NCBI GenBank assembly: GCA_963921195.1
Contig: OY992537.1
Span: 208,385,736 to 208,449,735 of the forward strand
DNA: 64,000 nucleotides
From: Pegoplata infirma
Lineage: Eukaryota > Arthropoda > Insecta > Diptera > Anthomyiidae
Reading direction: 5' to 3'
The translations under genes and the position numbers were made by a program. The notes beneath the pieces were generated by a model. That model did no database searches, was not told where the DNA came from, and saw only the letters and a list, made by a program, of their open reading frames with translations. Below, piece after piece: positions 46,310-60,418 of the stretch (its first letter is position 1; every line of letters starts with the position of its first letter).

Positions 46310-49300
46310 TCTTTTTTAAAAATTTTTTGTCCGAAAACTTTACTTCCGATACAGAACTTTTCAATGGAAAAATACCTTATCCAATAATATTTTCTACAGA
46401 AAAAACTTTATCTGATAATGTTTTCTGTAATAAAAACACTTCATGCTATAATGTTTTTTAGAGAAAACTCTTTATCCGATAATGTTTTTTAGAGAAAACA
46501 ATTTATCCGATAATGTTTTCTAGAGAAAACGTTTTAGCCAAAAAAGTTTTATCGGATAAAAGGTTTTCTATAAAAAAACTTTATCGGATAAAGTGTTTTC
46601 TTTAGAAAACTTTATCAGAAAAAGTTTTCCTTATAGAGAACTTTATCGGATATAGTGTTTTCTATTAAAAGCTTTAACTGTTTACTATTGGAAACTTTAA
46701 AATAAAGTGTTTTCCTTTGAAAAGTTTATCGAATAAATGGTTTTCTATAGAAAGTCTTAACGGATAAAATATTTTTTTAAAAAAGTTTTGTCTAAAGAAA
46801 GCTTTATTAAATGAAGTGTTTTTCCCATAACATTTTTCTTTAAAAACTTTATCAGATAAAGTTTTTTTAAAAAAAAAAAAAAACCTTTATCAAATAAAGT
46901 TTATTTTATAAAAAACTGTATCGGATAAAGATTTATCTTAAAAACACAATCGGATAAAGAATTTTCTATAAAAATTTTAATCGGATAACATTTTTTTTTG
47001 AAAAAACTTAACCCATAAAAAATATAATTGGTAAAAGCATTTTCTATAAAAAACTTATTTTCCATAAAAACTTAAACGGATAGTTTTTTCTATAAAACAA
47101 CTTTATCCCATTAAGTTTTTATAGAAAAGATTTATCCGATTAAGTTGTCCTTATAGAAAACTTTAGCGCATAAAGTGTTTTTTATAGAAAACTTTATCGG
47201 ATAAAGTATTTTCTATAAAAACTTTATCGGATAAAGTGTTTCGATAAAAAAAATGTATCGGATAAAGTGTTTTCTACAGAAAACATTCTGCATATCAGAA
47301 AGAGTTTTTTTCTATACAAAACTTAATCGGAAAAGTGTTAGTTTTTTCTAAAAAAAACTTTATCCGAAAAAGTTTTTATAGAAAAGTTTTATCCGATTAA
47401 GTTTTCCATATTAAAAACTTTAGCGGATAAAGTGTTTTTTATAGAAAACTTAAAAGTTTTTTCTTAAAAAAAACTTTATCCCATTAAGTTTTTATAGAAA
47501 AGTTTTATCCGATTAAGTTTCCTTATTAAAAACTTTAGCGGATAAAGTGTTTTTTATAGAAAACTTTATCGGATAAAGTATTTTCTACAAAAAAACTTTA
47601 TCGGATAAAGTGTTTCTTTAAAAAATTGTATCGGATAAAGTGTTTTCTAGAAAAAACTTTCTGTATATCGGAAAGAGTTTTTTTTATACAAAACTTAATC
47701 GGAAAAAGTGTTAGTTGTTTCTATAAAAAAACTTTATCCCACTAAGTCTTTATAGAAAAGTTTTATCCGATTAAGTTTTCCTTATAAAAAACTTTAGCGG
47801 ATAAAGTGTTTTTTATAAAAAACTTTATCGGATAAAGTATTTTCTATAAAAAACTTTATCGGATAAAGTGTTCTCATAAAAAATGTATTGGATAAAGTTT
47901 TTTTTAGAGAAAACTTTCTGTGTATCGGAAAGAGTTTTTTCTATACAAAACTTAATCGGAAAAAGTGTTAGTTTTTTTTTATAAAAAAACTTTATTCCAT
48001 TAAGTTTTTATAGAAAAGTTTTATCCGATTAAGTTTTCCTTATTGAAAACTTTAGCGGATAAAGTGTTTTTTATAGAAAACTTTATCGGATAAAGTATTT
48101 TCTATAAAAAATTTTATCGGATAAAGTGTTTCTATAAAAAAATGTATCGGATAAAGTGTTTTCTAGAGAAAACTTTCTGTATATCGGAAAGAGGTTTTTT
48201 CTATACAAAACTTAATCGGAAAAAGTTTTAGTTTTTTCTATAAAAAAACTTTATCCGATTAAGTTTCTATAGAAAAGTTTTATCCGATTAAGTTTTCCTT
48301 ATAGAAAACTTTAGCGGATAAAGTGTTTTTTTATAGAAAACTATATCGGATAAAGTATTTTCTATAAAAAACTTTATCGGATAATGTGTTTCTATAAAAA
48401 AATGTATCGGATAAAGTGTTTTCTAGAGAAAACTTTCTGTATATCGGAAAGAGTTTTTTTTATACAAAACTTAATCCGGAAAAGTGTTAGTTTTTTCTAT
48501 GAAAAAATTTATCCGATTAAGTTTTTATAGAAAAGTTTTATCCGATTAAGTTCTCCTTATAGAAAACTTTAGCGGATAAAGTGTTTTTTTATAGAAAACT
48601 ATATCGGATAAAGTATTTTCTATAAAAAACTTTATCGGATAATGTGTTTCTATAAAAAAATGTATCGGATAAAGTGTTTTCTACAGAAAACTTTCTGTAT
48701 ATCGGAAAGAGTTTTTTTTATACAAAACCTAATCCGGAAAAGTGTTAGTTTTTTCTATAAAAAAACTTTATCCGATTAAGTTTTTATAGAAATGTTTTAT
48801 CCGATTAAGTTCTCCTTATAGAAAACTTTAGCGGATAAAGTGTTTTTTGCAAAAAACTTAATCGGATTAAGCTTTTTCTATAAAAACTTTATCGGATAAA
48901 GTTAATCGGAAAAGTTTTAGTTTTTTCTATAAAAAAAACTTTATCCGATTAAGTTTTCCTTATAGAAAACTTTAGCGGATAAAGTGTTTTTTTATAGAAA
49001 ACTATATCGGATAAAGTGTTTTCTATAAATAACTTTATCGGATAAAGTGTTTCTATAAAAAAATGTATCGAATAAATAAAGGATAAAGTGTTTCTTTAAA
49101 AAATTGTATCGGTTAAAGTGTTTTCTAGAAAAAACTTTCTGTATATCGGAAAGAGTTTTTTTTATACAAAACTTAATCGGAAAAAGTGTTAGTTGTTTCT
49201 ATAAAAAAACTTTATCCCACTAAGTCTTTATAGAAAAGTTTTATCCGATTAAGTTTTCCTTATAGAAAACTTTAGCGGATAAAGTGTTTTTTATAAAAAA

Positions 49301-51400
49301 CTTTATCGGATAAAGTATTTTCTATAAAAAACTTTATCGGATAAAGTGTTCTCATAAAAAATGTATTGGATAAAGTTTTTTTTAGAGAAAACTTTCTGTG
49401 TATCGGAAAGAGTTTTTTTCTATACAAAACTTAATCGGAAAAAGTGTTAGTTTTTTTTTATAAAAAAACTTTATTCCATTAAGTTTTTATAGAAAAGTTT
49501 TATCCGATTAAGTTTTCCTTATTGAAAACTTTAGCGGATAAAGTGTTTTTTAAAGAAAACTTTATCGGATAAAGTATTTTCTATAAAAAACTTTATCGGA
49601 TAAAGTGTTTCTATAAAAAAATGTATCGGATAAAGTGTTTTCTATAGAAAACTTTCTGTATATCGGAAAGAGGTTTTTTTCTATACAAAACTTAATCGGA
49701 AAAAGTTTTAGTTTTTTCTATAAAAAAACTTTATCCGATTAAGTTTCTATAGAAAAGTTTTATCCGATTAAGTTTTCCTTGTAGAAAACTTTAGCGGATA
49801 AAGTGTTTTTTTATAGAAAACTATATCGGATAAAGTATTTTCTACAAAAAACTTTATCGGATAAAGTGTTTCTATAAAAAAATGTATCGGATAAAGTGTT
49901 TTCTGGAGAAAACTTTCTGTATATCGGAAAGAGTTTTTTTTCTATACAAAACTTAATCGGAAAAAGTGTTAGTTTTTTCTATAAAAAAACTTAATCCGAT
50001 TAAGTTTTTATAGAAAAGTTTTATCCGATTAAGTTTTCCTTATAGAAAACTTTAGCGGATAAAGAGTTTTTTATAGAAAACTTTATCGGATAAAGTATTT
50101 TTTATAAAAAACTTTATCGGACAAAGTTTTTCTATAAAAAATGTATCGGATAAAGTGTTTTCTAGAGAAAACTTTCTGTATATCGGAAAGTGTTTTTTTT
50201 TCTATTCAAAACTTAATCGGAAAAAGTGTTATCTTTAAAAAGCTTTATCGGGTAAAGGGGTTTCTATGAAAAAAAAACTATCGGATAAAGTGTTTTCTTC
50301 AGAAAAGTTTATTAGCATAAGTTTTCCTTATAGAAAACTTTATCGGATAAAGTGCTTGTTATAAAAAACTTTATTGGAAATTGTTTTTTTTTTTTTAAAC
50401 TTTATCGGATAATGTCTTTTTTATTGAAAACTTTATCGGCTAAACTGTTTTCTATTGAAAACTTTATCAGATAAAGTTGTTTCTATGGAAAGTTTTTACG
50501 GATTTTTAAAAAAAGTGTTTTCTATAGAAAACTTTATCGGATAAAGTTTTTTTTTATATAAACCTTTAACGAATAAAGTTTTTTTTATAAAAAACTGTAA
50601 CGGATTAAGTTTTTCCTTAAAAAAAATTTAAGTTCCTTAATCGGATAAATTTTTTATAGAAAAAAACTTTATCCGATAAAGTTTTTATAGAAAAAGCTTT
50701 ATCCTATTAAGATTTTTGTAGAAAACATTTTATCCGATTAAGTTTTTATAGAAAAATCTTTATCCGATTAAGTTTTTTATAGAAAAACTTTATCCGATTA
50801 TGTTTTTTATAGAAAAAAATTTATCCGATAAAGTTTTTTATAGAAAAAACTTTATCCGATAAAGTTTTTTATCGAAAAAACTTTATCCGATAAAGTTTTT
50901 TATAGAAAAAACTTTATCCGATAAAGTTTTTTATAGAAAAAACTTTATCCGATAAAGTTTTTTATAGAAAAAACTTTATCCGATAAAGTTTTTTATAGAA
51001 AAAACTTTATCCGATAAAATTTTTTATAGAAAAAACTTTATCCGATAAAATTTTTTATCGAATAAAACTTTATCCGATAAAGCTTTTTATAGAAAAAACT
51101 TTATCCAATAAAATTTTTATCAAAAAAAACTTTATCCAATAAAGTTTTTTATAAAAAAAAACTTTATTTGATAAAGTTTTTTATAGAAAAAACTTAATCT
51201 AATTATGTATTTTTAAAAAAAATAATATCCAAAATACTTTTTACGGAAAACCCTTTATAATGTTTTCTGTAGAAAATCCTTTATCCAAAAAGTTTTCTGT
51301 AGAAAACGCTTTATCCAAAAAGTTTTCTATCGATAATACTTTATCCTATAAAGTTTCTAAAGGAAATTCTTTATCCGAGAAAGTGTATAAGAACATTTCC
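46310..51400 (+). repeat. Satellite B array (about 31-bp unit; 259-bp higher-order unit)
   Basis: Core ACTTTATCGGATAAAGT or its complement (8-bp arms, one central base), spaced by linkers such as GTTTTCTATAGAAAAC. From about 47.29 to 50.18 kb a diagnostic variant (CTGTATATCGG-type) recurs at 47661, 47918, 48177, 48437, 48695, 49139, 49396, 49656, 49917 and 50176, mostly 257-261 bp apart. The interval 48695-49139 is longer (444). A simple uniform 31-bp stretch follows at about 50800-51060. Edges are worn. It begins right after the gene's poly(A) signals. Confidence 0.93.
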
Positions 51401-54281
51401 ATTTAACTTTTGATTTTAAGGTTTAAAAAATATTAAAATTTTTTTTGAAGGCACATCAAAATCGTTTAGTACGCGTATAAACATGCATTTAGTTAGTTAA
51501 AATCCGTTCGCGTGAAGAACTTTCAGCTGACGGCGCGAAAGTTATGGTGGATTAAAGACTTTATTTGAAAACCAAAAGTCTGAAAATTACAATTATTATT
51601 AGAATTTAACAAAATTAACGTGAATTAATGTTTCATACTATCCCCAACACAAATTGGTTACATTATATCCATTAACGTGGATTTAAAAAGATATTTTCCC
51701 GTTAAAAGTTAGTTTTTAAAAGTTGTTATTTTGAAGCTTGTTATGCAATTTACGCGAAATCTAAAGATGATGGACCAAATTAAAGACCATATTCGTGTTT
51801 AGCACCCCCAAATTAGTTAAGAAACTTGTGCATTATGCTAAATTGTGAATTTTTAAAAGTGATGCAGTTTCTGAATAATGAAATTTTGAGGGATGCATTA
51901 AATCCACAATCTTCAAAATTTTTGAATGCCGTTCAGTTTTGGGATAAAGCTTCATAAGTACTAGCAATTGCCATTTATAGAAATTAATTTCTATTAGCGG
52001 TTTGGGTGTGCCCTGGCGGTTTATCTGGAGACAAAATTGGCGTGTTTTCAGCGTACAGTTACATTTAGTCCCAATTTTTGCATACGATCCATAATACGCA
52101 TTACAAGCAATCGTCTGACTAGTATATTTTAAATCTAAATTCTTTTTACGTGAAAATACAAGCAAAAGTTTAAAATCGTGAAATGTCAGATTTTTGCAAA
52201 ATTTTTGCTAATCAAAATTTTAACACGCTATATCGATTTTATTATAAAAAATCAAAAAATATTTGGATCACGCGATGTGCTGGCCACTTTTAAGTAATAT
52301 TGCGAATGTGCCTCGCAAAAAAGTGGATTTTTGATGACTTTCACGTTTTGTCTCTCAACCTTTGTCTAGCTAGTACTCTGCTCCTATTGAGGGCACATTC
52401 ATGAGACTGGTTTTAGACTGTAGCCAATTACGACAGCTATCATTCTTCGTATTAGCTTTTGAAAAGTATGAAGCGGCGCAAATTTGCTGATAAAAAAACG
52501 ACGAAAAATTGAAAATGAAGAAATTTTAATTTCAAACCGTTACCACCAAATAACTTTTTTATTATTGATGGCACATCAAATTCATAAATACATCTTTTTT
52601 GAACAAGTATAGGGACCATATATTCTAAATCTTCAAAGAATACGTTGGACGGCGCAAGTACAATTGGCCAAAGAGTACATAATTTTTATGAAATTTCAAT
52701 CGACTTTTCCACATTTCGGAAGTTTGGTTGTCGCTAACTACCGCAAATTAAGATTTTTGGCCTTATGTGTTTGCAAGCTAATTGCATTAGAAGTCCTTTA
52801 TGCATTTCTATCACTAGATGGATATTTTAATGCAAATAAAAAAAGTTTTTGCCAAAAAACCAAAATTTCAAAGAAATGAAAAGTTAAATGGAAATCTCCA
52901 TAAACACTTTATCCAAAATTCTCTTCAGAAAACGCTTTATCCATTAAAGAGAATCCTAAACCACGAAGAGTGGTGGTGGGTGTGGGGTATAAAAATCTTC
53001 CACATTGGACTACATGCAAGCCAATTTGCCGATAATTAGTTTTCTCAACAAATTATATTTTCCTGTTTTAATAACAACTTTAAATATTTAATTAAATAAT
53101 AAATCTGTTACTATACATTTGTCTGCATGCAATTAATTAAAATTATTTTACAAATGTTTTACATTATTACAATACATTTCTCGTTTTGAGAGAAATGCTA
53201 CCAACACATTTCTCATTTCGAAATGCCACAAATACCACTACTTATGCATAAGTATATCATGTTCGTCATAATTATCTTAATACAGAATAGTTTGGATAAA
53301 ACGAAAAACTGACGGAACTGCAAATTTCAAAATAAAATAAAAATTTTGTTATATGGCATTTTTTTATTAACATATTTTCCAAATTTCAGCAACATCGAAG
53401 AATATAATTTTTATTTACTACAAAACTGACATAAGTCAAAAAACATGATTTTGCAGAAAATGCTACTACCGTTAATAATTAATAACAAAAAAAGTTTTTC
53501 AATTGAAAAAGGTGGGAACACAAGAAATTTCAAAATATTCACTTTTCAAGCGGTAAGAATTGAATTATGTATATAACGAAAAATTTATATTTATAACCTC
53601 AAAAATTACGTTTTTGGATTTATGTTTTTCTTGTAGTAAATGAAGGTTATATTATAATAGTTTCCTGGTTAGTTATATATTGTTATAACCGTACTTTTAT
53701 TTATTATACACAATAACACTAAAGTTATGTTATCCATAAGGTATAAATGCCCCAAAACTGATGTTTAAATCCTATGTAGCTTAAAGTAAGTAGGTATAAA
53801 CATCATCCTCATTATAATATATGTTATCATTACAGTCATCATCATCATCATCTTCCTCATCATCATCACCTAACAAATTTTACTATCACCAATAGTGGAT
53901 CTACCACATTAACAATATTTATGCAAATGTATGAGATGTCACTTACAATTGCAGCCATTTTGAATTGCAATGCAATTTGAGTGGTCACAAAGTGTCACCA
54001 CATGGTGATGTTAATTTATCAAAGGAATTTTACAATTGTTTAATTAATTAGATATCGTTCTAAATTTGCATGTTTATACATTATTTTGTGTGTGTAGTAT
54101 AGCTATACACTGAGAAAAAAAAATTTTAGCATTCGTTTTTTTTGTAAGAAAGTCTCCCTGCAGGAAAAGTGATAGATCCTTCATAGGTCAAGTGACATAT
54201 CACACGGATAAAAAAAAAATACTATCACAAATCCAAAACCTTTAAAAAAAACTGTCTCTTTTGTTAGTAAATGTAATCAGG
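51401..54281. other. Unassigned AT-rich DNA between satellites B and A
   Basis: No gene is supported; the frames at 51833-52165, 52664-52879 and 52818-53039 lack known domains. A worn satellite B word pair (CACTTTATCCA, CGCTTTATCCATTAAAG) lies near 52905-52947. A (TCA)n run is at 53836-53869. Confidence 0.5.
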
Positions 54282-57200
54282 CCCGGAACACTGAGACTTT
54301 TTCTATAAGAAAAATGTCTCAGAATCTGAGACTTTTTCTATAAGAAAAATGTCTCAGAATCTGAAATGTCTCAGAATCTGAGACTTTTTCTATAAGAAAA
54401 ATGTCTCAGAATCTGAGACTTTTTCTATAAGAAAAATGTCTCAGAATCTGAGACTTTTTCTATAAGAAAAATGTCTCAGAATCTGAGACTTTTTCTATAA
54501 GAAAAATGTCTCAGAATCTGAGACTTTTTCTATAAGAAAAATGTCTCAGAATCTGAAACTTTTTCTATAAGAAAAATGTCTCAGAATCTGAGACTTTTTC
54601 TATAAGAAAAATGTCTCAGAATCTGAGACTTTTTCTATAAGAAAAATGTCTCAGAATCTGAGACTTTTTCTATAAGAAAAATGTCTCAGAATCTGAGACT
54701 TTTTCTATAAGAAAAATGTCACAGAATCTGAGACTTTTTCTATAAGAAAAATGTCTCAGAATCTGAGACTTTTTCTATAAGAAAAATGTCTCAGAATCTG
54801 AGACTTTTTCTATAAGAAAAATATCTCAGAATCTGAGACTTTTTCTATAAGAAAAATGTCTCAGAATCTGAGACTTTTTCTATAAGAAAAATGTCTCAGA
54901 ATCTGAGACTTTTTCTATAAGAAAAATATCTTAGAATCTGAGATTTTTTCTACAAGAAAAATGTCTCAGAATCTGAGATTTTTTTCTACAAGAAAAATGT
55001 CTCAGAATCTGAGACTTTTTCTATAAGAAAAATGTCTCAGAATCTGAGACTTTTTCTATAAGAAAAATGTCTCAGAATCTGAGACTTTTTCTATAAGAAA
55101 AATGTCTCAGAATCTGAGACTTTTTCTATAAGAAAAATGTCTCAGAATCTGAGACTTTTTCTATAAGAAAAATGTCTCAGAATCTGAGACTTTTTCTATA
55201 AGAAAAATGTCTCAGAATCTGTCTCAGAATCTGAGACTTTTTCTATAAGAAAAATGTCTCAGAATCTGAGACTTTTTCTATAAGAAAAATGTCTCAGAAT
55301 CTGAGACTTTTTCTATAAGAAAAATGTCTCAGAATCTGAGACTTTTTCTATAAGAAAAATGTCTCAGAATCTGAGACTTTTTCTATAAGAAAAATGTCTC
55401 AGAATCTGAGACTTTTTCTATAAGAAAAATGTCTCAGAATCTGAGACTTTTTCTATAAGAAAAATGTCTCAGAATCTGAGACTTTTTCTATAAGAAAAAT
55501 GTCTCAGAATCTGAGACTTTTTCTATAAGAAAAATGTCTCAGAATCTGAGACTTTTTCTATAAGAAAAATGTCTCAGAATCTGAGACTTTTTCTATAATA
55601 AAAAATGTCTCAGAATTTGGGACATTTTCTATAAGAAAAATGTCTCAGAATCTGAGACTTTTTCTATAAGAAAAATGTCTCAGAATCTGAGACTTTTTCT
55701 ATAAGAAAAATGTCTCAGAATCTGAGACTTTTTCTATAAGAAAAATGTCTCAGAATCTGAGACTTTTTCTATAAGAAAAATGTCTCAGAATCTGAGACTT
55801 TTTCTATAAGAAAAATGTCTCAGAATCTGAGACTTTTTCTATAAGAAAAATGTCTCAGAATCTGAGACTTTTTCTATAAGAAAAATGTCTCAGAATCTAA
55901 GACTTTTTCTATAAGAAAAATGTCTCAGAATCTGAGACTTTTTCTATAAGAAAAATGTCTCAGAATCTGAGACTTTTTTTATAAGAAAAATGTCTCAGAA
56001 TCTGAGACTTTTTTTATAAGAAAAATGTCTCAGAATCTGAGACTTTTTCTATAAGAAAAATTGTCTCAGAATCTGAGACTTTTTCTATAAGAAAAATGTC
56101 TCAGAATCTGAGACTTTTTCTATAAGAAAAATGTCTCAGAATCTGAGACTTTTTCTATAAGAAAAATGTCTCAGAATCTGAGACTTTTTCTATAAGAAAA
56201 ATGTATCAGAATCTGAGACTTTTTCTATAAGAAAAATGTCTCAGAATCTGAGACTTTTTCTATAAGAAAAATGTCTCAGAATCTGAGACTTTTTCTATAA
56301 GAAAAATGTCTCAGAATCTGAGACTTTTTCTATAAGAAAAATGTCTCAGAATCTGAGACTTTTTCTATAAGAAAAATGTCTCAGAATCTGAGACTTTTTC
56401 TATAAGAAAAATGTCTCAGAATCTGAGACTTTTTCTATAAGAAAAATGTCTCAGAATCTGAGACTTTTTCTATAAGAAAAATGTCTCAGAATCTGAGACT
56501 TTTTCTATAAGAAAAATGTCTCAGAATCTGAGACTTTTTCTATAAGAAAAATGTCTCAGAATCTGAGACTTTTTCTATAAGAAAAATGTCTCAAAATCTG
56601 AGACTTTTTCTATAAGAAAAATGTCTCAGAATCTGAGACTTTTTCTATAAGAAAAATGTCTCAGAATCTGAGATTTTTCAAAAAAAAAAAAATGTCTCAG
56701 AATCTGAGACTTTTTCTATAAGAAAAAATGTCTCAGAATCTGAGACTTTTTCTATAAGAAAAATGTCTCAGAATCTGAGACTTTTTCTATAAGAAAAATG
56801 TCTCAGAATCTGAGACTTTTTCTATAAGAAAAATGTCTCAGAATCTGAGACTTTTTCTATAAGAAAAATGTCTCAGAATCTGAGACTTTTTCCATAAGAA
56901 AAATGTCTCAGAATCTGAGATTTTTCAAAAAAAAAAAAATGTCTCAGAATCTGAGACTTTTTCTATAAGAAAAAATGTCTCAGAATCTGAGACTTTTTCT
57001 ATAAGAAAAATGTCTCAGAATCTGAGACTTTTTCTATAAGAAAAATGTCTCAGAATCTGAGACTTTTTCTATAAGAAAAATGTCTCAGAATCTGAGACTT
57101 TTTCTATAAGAAAAATGTCTCAGAATCTGAGACTTTTTCTATAAGAAAAATGTCTCAGAATCTGAGACTTTTTCTATAAGAAAAATGTCTCAGAATCTGA

Positions 57201-60200
57201 GACTTTTTCTATAAGAAAAATGTCTCAGAATCTGAGACTTTTTCTATAAGAAAAATGTCTCAGAATCTGAGACTTTTTCTATAAGAAAAATGTCTCAGAA
57301 TCTGAGACCTTTTCTATAAGAAAAATGTCTCAGAATCTGAGACTTTTTCTATAAGAAAAATGTCTCAGAATCTGAGACTTTTTCTATAAGAAAAATGTCT
57401 CATGTTCTATAAGAAAAATGTCTCAGAATCTGAGATTTTTTCAAAAAAAAAAAAAAAATGTCTCAGTATCTGAGACTTTTTCTATAAGAAAAAATGTCTC
57501 AGAATCTGAGACTTTTTCTATAAGAAAAATGTCTCAGAATCTGAGACTCTTTCTATAAGAAAAATGTGTCAGAATCTGAGACTTTTTCTATAAGAAAAAT
57601 GTATCAGAATCTGAGACTTTTTCTATAAGAAAAATGTCTCAGAATCTGAGACTTTTTCTTTAAGAAAAATGTCTCAGAATCTGAGACTTTTTCTATAAGA
57701 AAAATGTCTCAGAATCTGAGACTTTTTCTATAAGAAAAATGTCTCAGAATCTGAGACTTTTTCTTTAAGAAAAATGTCTCAGAATCTGAGACTTTTTCTA
57801 TAAGAAAAATGTCTCAGAATCTGAGACTTTTTCTATAAGAAAAATGTCTCAGAATATGAGACTTTTTCTATAAGAAAAATGTCTCAGAATCTGAGACTTT
57901 TTCTATAAGAAAAATGTCTCAGAATCTGAGACTTTTTCTATAAGAAAAATGTCTCAGAATCTGAGACTTTTTCTATAAGAAAAATGTCTCAGAATCTGAG
58001 ACTTTTTCTATAAGAAAAATGTCTCAGAATCTGAGACTTTTTCTATAAGAAAAATGTCTCAGAATCTGAGACTTTTTCTATAAGAAAAATGTCTCAGAAT
58101 CTGAGACTTTTTCTATAAGAAAAATGTCTCAGAATCTAAGACTTTTTCTATAAGAAAAATGTCTCAGAATCTGAGACTTTTTCTATAAGAAAAATGTCTC
58201 AGAATCTGAGACTTTTTTTATAAGAAAAATGTCTCAGAATCTGAGACTTTTTCTATAAGAAAAATTGTCTCAGAATCTGAGACTTTTTCTATAAGAAAAA
58301 TGTCTCAGAATCTGAGACTTTTTCTATAAGAAAAATGTCTCAGAATCTGAGACTTTTTCTATAAGAAAAATGTCTCAGAATCTGAGACTTTTTCTATAAG
58401 AAAAATGTCTCAGAATCTGAGACTTTTTCTATAAGAAAAATGTCTCAGAATCTGAGACTTTTTCTATAAGAAAAATGTCTCAGAATCTGAGACTTTTTCT
58501 ATAAGAAAAATGTCTCAGAATCTGAGACTTTTTCTATAAGAAAAATGTCTCAGAATCTGAGACTTTTTCTATAAGAAAAATGTCTCAGAATCTGAGACTT
58601 TTTCTATAAGAAAAATGTCTCAGAATCTGAGACTTTTTCTATAAGAAAAATGTCTCAGAATCTGAGACTTTTTCTATAAGAAAAATGTCTCAGAATCTGA
58701 GATTTTTCAAAAAAAAAAAAATGTCTCAGAATCTGAGACTTTTTCTATAAGAAAAAATGTCTCAGAATCTGAGACTTTTTCTATAAGAAAAATGTCTCAG
58801 AATCTGAGACTTTTTCTATAAGAAAAATGTCTCAGAATCTGAGACTTTTTCTATAAGAAAAATGTCTCAGAATCTGAGACTTTTTCTATAAGAAAAATGT
58901 CTCAGAATCTGAGACTTTTTCTATAAGAAAAATGTCTCAGAATCTGAGACTTTTTCTATAAGAAAAATGTCTCAGAATCTGAGACTTTTTCTATAAGAAA
59001 AATGTCTCAGAATCTGAGACTTTTTCTATAAGAAAAATGTCTCAGAATCTGAGACTTTTTCTATAAGAAAAATGTCTCAGAATCTGAGACTTTTTCCATA
59101 AGAAAAATGTCTCAGAATCTGAGATTTTTCAAAAAAAAAAAAAATGTCTCAGAATCTGAGACTTTTTCTATAAGAAAAAATGTCTCAGAATCTGAGACTT
59201 TTTCTATAAGAAAAATGTCTCAGAATCTGAGACTTTTTCTATAAGAAAAATGTCTCAGAATCTGAGACTTTTTCTATAAGAAAAATGTCTCAGAATCTGA
59301 GACTTTTTCTATAAGAAAAATGTCTCAGAATCTGAGACTTTTTCTATAAGAAAAATGTCTCAGAATCTGAGACTTTTTCTATAAGAAAAATGTCTCAGAA
59401 TCTGAGACTTTTTCTATAAGAAAAATGTCTCAGAATCTGAGACTTTTTCTATAAGAAAAATGTCTCAGAATCTGAGACTTTTTCTATAAGAAAAATGTCT
59501 CAGAATCTGAGACTTTTTCTATAAGAAAAATGTCTCAGAATCTGAGACTTTTTCTATAAGAAAAATGTCTCAGAATCTGAGACTTTTTCTATAAGAAAAA
59601 TGTCTCAGAATCTGAGACTTTTTCTATAAGAAAAATGTCTCAGAATCTGAGACTTTTTCTATAAGAAAAATGTCTCAGAATCTGAGACTTTTTCTATAAG
59701 AAAAATGTCTCAGAATCTGAGACTTTTTCTATAAGAAAAATGTCTCATGTTCTATAAGAAAAATGTCTCAGAATCTGAGATTTTTTCAAAAAAAAAAAAA
59801 AATGTCTCAGTATCTGAGACTTTTTCTATAAGAAAAAATGTCTCAGAATCTGAGAAGTCTCAGAGAATCTGAGACTTTTTCTATAAGAAAAATGTCTCAG
59901 AATCTGAGACTTTTTCTTTAAGAAAAATGTCTCAGAATCTGAGACTTTTTCTATAAGAAAAATGTCTCAGAATCTGAGACTTTTTCTATAAGAAAAATGT
60001 CTCAGAATCTGAGACTTTTTCTTTAAGAAAAATGTCTCAGAATCTGAGACTTTTTCTATAAGAAAAATGTCTCAGAATCTGAGACTTTTTCTATAAGAAA
60101 AATGTCTCAGAATCTGAGACTTTTTCTATAAGAAAAATGTCTCAGAATTTGAGACTTTTTCTATAAGAAAAATGTCTCAGAATCTGAGACTTTTTCTATA

Positions 60201-60418
60201 AGAAAAATGTCGCAGAATCTAAGACTTTTTTTAAAGGAAAAATGTCTCAGAATCTGATACTTTTTGTTTGGGAAAAATGTCTCAGAATCTGATACTTTTT
60301 GTTTGGGAAAAATGTCTCAGAATCTGATACTTTTTGTTTGGGAAAAATGTCTCAGAATCTGATACTTTTTGTTTGGGAAAAATGTCTCAGAATCTGAGAC
60401 TTTTTCTGTAGGAAAAAT
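54282..60418 (-). repeat. Satellite A array 3 (35-bp unit, minus orientation)
   Basis: About 175 units of 35 bp, most identical: core GTCTCAGAATCTGAGAC followed by a CTATAAG linker. This consensus is the reverse complement of the CTTATAG subtype in array 1, 46 kb away. Rare marker units (poly-A linkers at 56671, 56918, 57433, 58700, 59122 and 59778; CTTTAAG linkers; a shortened unit at 57401 and 59747) show that a block of about 2.0-2.3 kb is present twice. The last five units switch to a GTTTGGG linker. Confidence 0.95.

Noticed and set aside
51833..52165. 110-residue minus frame
   Set aside because: No recognised domain, no upstream signals, composition like surrounding AT-rich DNA.
54282..60418. 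CRISPR-like array of regular direct repeats
   Set aside because: There are no unique spacers; the whole 35-bp unit is repeated, and the context is eukaryotic.
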